Assembly (NCBI GenBank): GCA_044425575.1
Contig: JAWXVE010000075.1
Span: forward strand, 1-10,014
Reading direction: 5' to 3'
DNA length: 10,014 nt
From: JAWXVE01 sp044425575
GTDB taxonomy: Bacteria; Bacillota; Clostridia; Lachnospirales; Lachnospiraceae
Numbering within the stretch: position 1 is the first letter of the stretch; each line of letters starts with the position of its first letter. Below are positions 6,996 through 10,014 of this stretch, piece after piece. The translations under genes and the position numbers were made by a program. The notes beneath the pieces are model-generated. The model was not told the origin of the DNA. It saw only the letters and a program-made list of their open reading frames with translations, and did not search any database.

Positions 6996-7817
6996 ATGAT
7001 TAGATTTGAGAATGTAAGCAAAGTATATTCCTTAAAGGACAAGAAGATATATGCGCTTCAAGACATTAACTTTACAATTGAACAAGGCGAAATATGTGGA
7101 GTCATTGGAACATCAGGAGCCGGCAAATCCACACTTGTTCGTTGCATGAATCTTCTAGAGCGACCAACTATTGGTAAAGTATTTTTAAACGAAATAGAAT
7201 TAACAGCTATTTCAGAGAATGAACTGCGCAAAGCTCGAAAAAAAATAGGAATGATATTCCAACAATTTAACTTATTAGAACAAAGAACGGCTCTTAAAAA
7301 TGTCTGTTATCCATTAGAGATTATGGGCATGCATAAGAAGATGGCAGAAGAGAAGGCGAAGGAATTACTCCATTTGGTTGGATTGGAAGACCGAATGAGC
7401 AGTTACCCATCTCAGTTGTCAGGAGGGCAGAAGCAAAGAGTAGCCATTGCAAGAGCGTTGGCAACTGACCCAGAAATATTGCTTTGCGATGAAGCAACAA
7501 GTGCACTAGATCCAAGCACCACACAATCAATATTAGAATTGCTCAAAAAGATTAATGAAACTATGGGAATGACCATTATTATGATTACTCATGAGATGAA
7601 AATAGTAGATGAAATCTGTAATCGTGTATTAGTAGTGGAAGAAGGCCGTTTAGTAGAAGGAGGATTTCAAGATGACTGTCAATCAGATCACACAATTAAT
7701 GATCAGTGGAACCATAGAGACAATAGGAATGGTACTGATTTCAACCAGTCTAGCCTATGTACTGGGAATACCAATGGGAATCATATTGTACATAACTTCC
7801 AAAGACGGACTATGTGA
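6996..7817 (+). CDS. metN: MetN, ABC importer ATPase lacking its C-terminal domain
   Basis: ATP-binding subunit of the MetNIQ methionine-type importer. The ABC core is complete: Walker A GTSGAGKST (38-46), Q-loop FQQFNLLEQRT (88-98), signature LSGGQKQR (141-148), Walker B ILLCDE (161-166), H-loop His199. Family similarity stops near GRLVEGG (217-223). The usual roughly 340-residue MetN carries a C-terminal NIL domain that binds methionine and inhibits transport; it is absent. From codon 226 the frame overlaps metI by 146 nt and encodes a polar tail of about 48 residues with no family character, ending at TGA 7815-7817. AGGAAGGG (6978-6985) is the ribosome site. The simplest reading is an old deletion between the ATPase core and metI; relief from methionine feedback is inferred. 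Confidence 0.88.
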   Translation: MIRFENVSKVYSLKDKKIYALQDINFTIEQGEICGVIGTSGAGKSTLVRCMNLLERPTIGKVFLNEIELTAISENELRKARKKIGMIFQQFNLLEQRTALKNVCYPLEIMGMHKKMAEEKAKELLHLVGLEDRMSSYPSQLSGGQKQRVAIARALATDPEILLCDEATSALDPSTTQSILELLKKINETMGMTIIMITHEMKIVDEICNRVLVVEEGRLVEGGFQDDCQSDHTINDQWNHRDNRNGTDFNQSSLCTGNTNGNHIVHNFQRRTM

Positions 7818-8340
7818 ACAAGTAGTGGTGAATCATGTACTTGGAACCATTGTTAATTTTCTAAGAGCTGTTCCGTTTATTATTTTATTAATTGCCATTA
7901 GTCCTTTTACACGATTGGTGGTAGGTACTACCATCGGAATGAAAGCCATAATTGTACCACTTTTTATTTCCGCAGCACCATTTGTGGGAAGAATGGTAGA
8001 ATCTTCCTTGAAAGAGATTGATGCAGGAGTAATTGAAGCAGCACAGGCCATGGGGTCTAGCCCTATGCAGATTATTGTAAAAGTATTATTGCCAGAGGCA
8101 AAGCCATCTTTAATCTTAGGTGCAGTGATTACATGTACTACCATTTTAGGCTATTCTGCCATGTCTGGCTTTGTAGGAGGTGGAGGACTAGGTGCTATTG
8201 CAGTCCAGTATGGATATTATAAGTATAAATATGGATTGATGATTATTACGGTTATCTTATTGGTAGCATTGGTTCAAGTATTTCAGGCAGTGGGAACTCG
8301 TATTGCAAAGAAAACAGATAAAAGAATAAGAAATAATTAG
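7672..8340 (+). CDS. metI: MetI, methionine ABC importer permease
   Basis: Membrane permease, 222 residues, full length for MetI. About five hydrophobic segments are visible (near 15-42, 57-77, 86-108, 145-165, 187-207). The cytoplasmic coupling loop holds the EAA motif EAAQAMGSSPMQII (122-135), and GFVGGGGLGAIAVQYGYYKY (167-186) is typical of MetI. The start at 7672 is supported by AAGGAGGA at 7657-7664, 7 nt upstream, and by the family-like N-terminus TIETIGMVLISTSLAYVLG. The gene begins inside the metN frame, and its ribosome site encodes the last family-like residues of MetN. Translational coupling with metN is likely. Confidence 0.94.
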   Translation: MTVNQITQLMISGTIETIGMVLISTSLAYVLGIPMGIILYITSKDGLCEQVVVNHVLGTIVNFLRAVPFIILLIAISPFTRLVVGTTIGMKAIIVPLFISAAPFVGRMVESSLKEIDAGVIEAAQAMGSSPMQIIVKVLLPEAKPSLILGAVITCTTILGYSAMSGFVGGGGLGAIAVQYGYYKYKYGLMIITVILLVALVQVFQAVGTRIAKKTDKRIRNN

Positions 8341-8368
8341 AAACAGGTAAATAAGGAGAAAAAAGATT

Positions 8369-9172
8369 ATGAAAAAAACATTATTAGTAGCCATTACATT
8401 GGCAGCAACAATTTTAACAGGATGTGCTAGTGCACAAAGTGATGATACAACAATTGTAGTGGGAGCAAGCGTAGCACCACATGCAGAGATTTTAGCAGTT
8501 GCAGCCCCATTGCTAGAAGCAGAAGGGTATACTTTAGAGATTATAGAATTCACCGATTATGTATTGCCTAATACATCTTTAGATGCAGGTGATTTAGATG
8601 CGAATTTCTTTCAACATCTACCGTATTTAGAAGATTTTGTAGCAGAAAAAGGTTCTAAAATCACATCAGTAGCACAAGTGCACTTTGAGCCACTTGGAAT
8701 CTATGCAGGTAACACAACAGATTTAGCAGATTTACAAGAAGGTGCTATTGTAGGAGTACCAAATGATACAACTAATGAAGCAAGAGCTTTGTTATTACTA
8801 GAAGCACAAGGCTTGATTAAAGTAGATGAAAATGCAGGTCTTACTGCAACGGTTCTTGATATTGTGGAGAATCCATTAAATCTACAAATTGTAGAAATCG
8901 AAGCTGCACAACTTGCCAGAACATTGCCAGATCTTGATATTGCATGTATCAACGGCAATTATGCCTTAGAAGGCGGTCTTGATATTACTACAACCTTAGC
9001 GACAGAAGCATCTGATTCTTTGTCAGCAGATACCTTTGCCAACATTATTGCGGTACAAGAAGGAACAGAACAGGACGCGAAGATTCAAGCCCTTATTGAA
9101 GCAGTCACAAGTGAAGAGGTAAGAGAATTTATCGAAACAACTTATGAGGGCGCAGTAGTACCAGTATTCTAA
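8369..9172 (+). CDS. metQ: MetQ, substrate-binding lipoprotein of the methionine importer
   Basis: Extracytoplasmic lipoprotein of the NlpA/MetQ family, 267 residues, delivering substrate to MetNI. The signal peptide MKKTLLVAITLAATILTGC ends in a lipobox LTGC with the lipidated Cys at 19. Family segments follow in order: TDYVLPN (62-68), DANFFQHLPYL (77-87), VPNDTTNEARALLLLEAQGL (130-149), IACINGNYALEGG (191-203) and the terminal GAVVPVF. AAGGAG (8353-8358) lies 10 nt before the start, 28 nt after metI. Methionine is the default substrate for the family, but relatives bind other sulfur amino acids, so the true ligand is open. No terminator follows the gene. Confidence 0.94.
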   Translation: MKKTLLVAITLAATILTGCASAQSDDTTIVVGASVAPHAEILAVAAPLLEAEGYTLEIIEFTDYVLPNTSLDAGDLDANFFQHLPYLEDFVAEKGSKITSVAQVHFEPLGIYAGNTTDLADLQEGAIVGVPNDTTNEARALLLLEAQGLIKVDENAGLTATVLDIVENPLNLQIVEIEAAQLARTLPDLDIACINGNYALEGGLDITTTLATEASDSLSADTFANIIAVQEGTEQDAKIQALIEAVTSEEVREFIETTYEGAVVPVF

Positions 9173-9237
9173 ATTTTAGTTTCTAGCAGGGTACACCTTG
9201 CAGCAATATAAAGGTCGCAGAAGAAAGGGAGCACGAG

Positions 9238-9546
9238 ATGATTAAACATATGGTAATGTGGAAATTCAAAGAATTCAATACAGTAGAGGAGAAGTTAGCC
9301 AATATCAAAGTCTTTGAAGAAGGATTGATGAGTTTGGTTGGTGTTATACCAGAATTAAAACACGCGGAATTTCAGTATAATGTGAATGAACCAGATGGTA
9401 ATTACGATGCCATGTTAATAAGCGAATTTGAATCCATTGAAGATCTAAATACATACCAAGCACATCCAGAGCATCTTAAGGTGGCAGGACATTGTAAAGA
9501 AATCCGTATTAGTCGGGCAGCAGTTGATTACTATACAGATATATAA
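9238..9546 (+). CDS. Dabb-domain (stress-responsive alpha/beta barrel) small protein
   Basis: 102 residues matching the Dabb family in length and pattern: start IKHMVMWKFKE, a central GVIPELKHAEFQYNVN (35-50), then DAMLISEFESIEDLNTYQAH (58-77) and PEHLKV. Dabb proteins form dimeric ferredoxin-like barrels; some plant and bacterial members are cyclases, but most bacterial ones have no known role. AAAGGGAG (9224-9231) is a good ribosome site 6 nt upstream. It lies 65 nt after metQ with no terminator or clear promoter between, so co-transcription with metNIQ is plausible. No function in sulfur metabolism can be claimed. Confidence 0.85.
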   Translation: MIKHMVMWKFKEFNTVEEKLANIKVFEEGLMSLVGVIPELKHAEFQYNVNEPDGNYDAMLISEFESIEDLNTYQAHPEHLKVAGHCKEIRISRAAVDYYTDI

Positions 9547-9557
9547 TGACACCATCC

Positions 9558-9607
9558 AGCATTTCCTACGCAGGGACGCTTCCGCTCCGTGGAGTTGTGG
9601 AGATGCT
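9558..9607. repeat. Imperfect hairpin repeat, copy 1
   Basis: AGCATTTCC (9558-9566) pairs with GGAGATGCT (9599-9607), nine pairs including one G-U. The inside holds a smaller stem around CGCTTCCGCTCC (9577-9588). It shares CCAGC(T)ATTTCCTACGCAG with copy 2 at 9629-9647, including an uninterrupted 13-base identity ATTTCCTACGCAG (9561-9573 and 9635-9647). It is more GC-rich than its surroundings, which is typical of dispersed extragenic hairpin repeats rather than unique sequence. Confidence 0.6.
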
Positions 9608-9632
9608 ATACCGAATTACTAATAACAGCCAG

Positions 9633-9682
9633 CTATTTCCTACGCAGAGCCGAGGTGGGTAAGGTGTTAGTATAGGAAATAG
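9633..9682. repeat. Hairpin repeat, copy 2, perfect 10-bp arms
   Basis: CTATTTCCTA (9633-9642) and TAGGAAATAG (9673-9682) are perfect inverted arms around a 30-base G-rich loop. The left arm and the following CGCAG are shared with copy 1, but the inner sequences differ, so these are two diverged members of one repeat family in tandem. No T-run follows, so neither is an intrinsic terminator. Confidence 0.6.
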
Positions 9683-9810
9683 GTGAAAGCTAGGAATTAT
9701 AAGGGTTCTACTTGTTATAAGTTCTTAGAAATTCTTAGGATTTCTTATAGAAATGGTGTCAGATTGAAAATGGTGTCAAAATAAATTAATATGGAGTAAA
9801 CTAGTTACGG

Positions 9811-9853
9811 TCCATCACTAATGTAATAATTGGTGATGGATTAATTTTGGTTT
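9811..9853 (+). terminator. Intrinsic terminator before the transposase gene
   Basis: TCCATCACTAAT (9811-9822) pairs with ATTGGTGATGGA (9829-9840), 12 pairs with one G-U and a 6-base loop, followed by a T-rich tail TTAATTTTGGTTT (9841-9853). The T-run is on the + strand only. It can end read-through from the met/Dabb operon before it reaches the transposase gene. It may belong to the insertion sequence or to the host operon. Confidence 0.65.
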
Positions 9854-9886
9854 AGGTGTCAAAACTTAATGATCACCTACTAAATT

Positions 9887-9927
9887 CCTCGCATCAGTGT
9901 TATAATAGAGACATATTAGAAGCGAGG
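9887..9927 (+). promoter_or_regulatory. Stem that can mask the transposase ribosome binding site
   Basis: CCTCGC (9887-9892) is the exact complement of GCGAGG (9922-9927), which contains the GAGG Shine-Dalgarno core 7-9 nt before the transposase ATG. A second inner pairing TAATA/TATTA lies at 9903-9907 and 9914-9918. The upstream arm precedes the expected start of the element's own transcript (near 9913), so it exists only in read-through RNA. Confidence 0.45.
9898..9906 (+). promoter_or_regulatory. Extended -10 promoter of the transposase gene
   Basis: TGTTATAAT combines a TGn extension with a perfect TATAAT (9901-9906). The -35 zone (near 9878-9883) is poor, as is usual for weak insertion-sequence promoters. 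Transcription would start near 9913, leaving a leader of about 24 nt before the ATG at 9937. Confidence 0.6.
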
Positions 9928-9936
9928 TGCAAACAT

Positions 9937-10014
9937 ATGTCTTTCAAATCAAACCAACATCAACAACTCACATTAAGTGATAGTTTTATAAATCAGACAC
10001 CACGTACACAGAAA
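9937..10014 (+). CDS. Transposase N-terminus, probably IS1182-like, cut by window edge
   Basis: Twenty-six codons are visible, starting MSFKSNQHQQLTLSDSFINQ and continuing TPRTQK at the window end. This opening resembles, from memory, the N-termini of IS1182-type DDE transposases of Firmicutes; the catalytic residues lie outside the window. GAGGTG (9924-9929) gives a well-spaced ribosome site 7 nt before the ATG. The gene has its own promoter and is preceded by a terminator. Whether it is intact cannot be seen. Confidence 0.7.
   Translation, partial: MSFKSNQHQQLTLSDSFINQTPRTQK

Larger units (their letters stand above)
9547..9864. repeat. Set of GGTGTCA repeats around the hairpins and IS end
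   Basis: TGACACCAT abuts the Dabb stop codon at 9547-9555. Its inverse ATGGTGTCA occurs at 9753-9761 and 9770-9778; those two copies share the 11-mer AAATGGTGTCA (9751-9761, 9768-9778). GGTGTCAAAA recurs at 9772-9781 and 9855-9864. The inverted pair could be the ends of a miniature element of about 215-232 bp enclosing both hairpins, or the clustered direct copies could be transposase-binding sites near the IS end. The non-coding stretch also has a short run of TTCTTA repeats and an ATTTCT/AGAAAT inverted pair at 9721-9754. No clear target-site duplication is seen. Confidence 0.5.
9753..10014 (+). mobile_element. Left end of an insertion sequence, boundary uncertain
   Basis: The transposase start, its dedicated promoter, an upstream terminator and clustered GGTGTCA motifs at 9755-9861 are what one expects at the left end of an IS. 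The true left boundary could be any of the GGTGTCA copies (9753, 9770 or 9855), or as far left as 9547. The right end is outside the window, so the terminal repeats cannot be paired. Confidence 0.45.

Noticed and set aside
7833..8144. 103-codon minus-strand ORF inside metI, and similar reverse ORFs elsewhere (e.g. 1331-1615, 5504-5893, 8257-8553)
   Set aside because: They lie opposite well-supported genes, lack ribosome sites and show no family character; they are antisense shadows.
9186..9205. Hairpin GCAGGG / CCTTGC after metQ as a terminator
   Set aside because: Six pairs with one G-U and an A-rich rather than T-rich tail, so it does not look like an intrinsic terminator.
9547..9936. CRISPR array
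   Set aside because: Only two hairpin copies with unlike inner sequences and irregular spacing; no regular repeat-spacer pattern and no cas genes.

Overview
The window is AT-rich, and its proteins, Shine-Dalgarno sites and gene families all point to a low-GC Firmicute. It is most likely a clostridium of the Lachnospiraceae type; the assignment is inferred from family resemblance and the SUF gene order, not from a marker gene. All convincing genes lie on the + strand.

Layout: (1) 1-550 is a decayed region with short open fragments, several stops and one doubtful 81-codon ORF. (2) 585-643 is a promoter with two overlapping or adjacent palindromes. (3) 688-6891 is a compact operon: an ArsR/SmtB-type regulator, then sufC-sufB-sufD-sufS-sufU, then a LysR-type regulator. 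Junctions overlap (8 nt at C/B, 1 nt at B/D and D/S) or are short. (4) 6892-6995 is a new promoter region with an inverted repeat over the -35 zone, an extended -10 and a perfect 12-bp palindrome at the expected start of transcription. (5) 6996-9172 encodes a methionine-type ABC importer, metN-metI-metQ. Here metN has lost its C-terminal domain and runs 146 nt out of frame into metI. (6) 9238-9546 encodes a small Dabb-domain protein. (7) 9547-9936 is non-coding and repeat-rich, with two related hairpin elements, repeated GGTGTCA motifs, an intrinsic terminator and the promoter of an insertion sequence. (8) 9937 to the end is the start of a transposase gene cut by the window edge.

How it may work together: SufS takes sulfur from cysteine and passes it to SufU, and SufBCD assembles Fe-S clusters. 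The MetNIQ importer brings in methionine or a related sulfur amino acid, so it could feed the cysteine pool used by SufS. The ArsR-type protein, with a CX3C pair and three more cysteines, is a candidate metal, redox or Fe-S sensor for the operon. The LysR protein sits between the SUF genes and the importer and is a candidate link between sulfur supply and cluster assembly. These regulatory roles are inferred.

The points most worth a second look are the cysteine pattern of the ArsR protein, the domain loss and long overlap in metN/metI, the palindromic met promoter that has no room for a SAM riboswitch, and the IS left end, where a stem can cover the transposase ribosome binding site only on read-through transcripts. 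I found no clearly new multi-gene system; the core is a known SUF operon beside a known importer.
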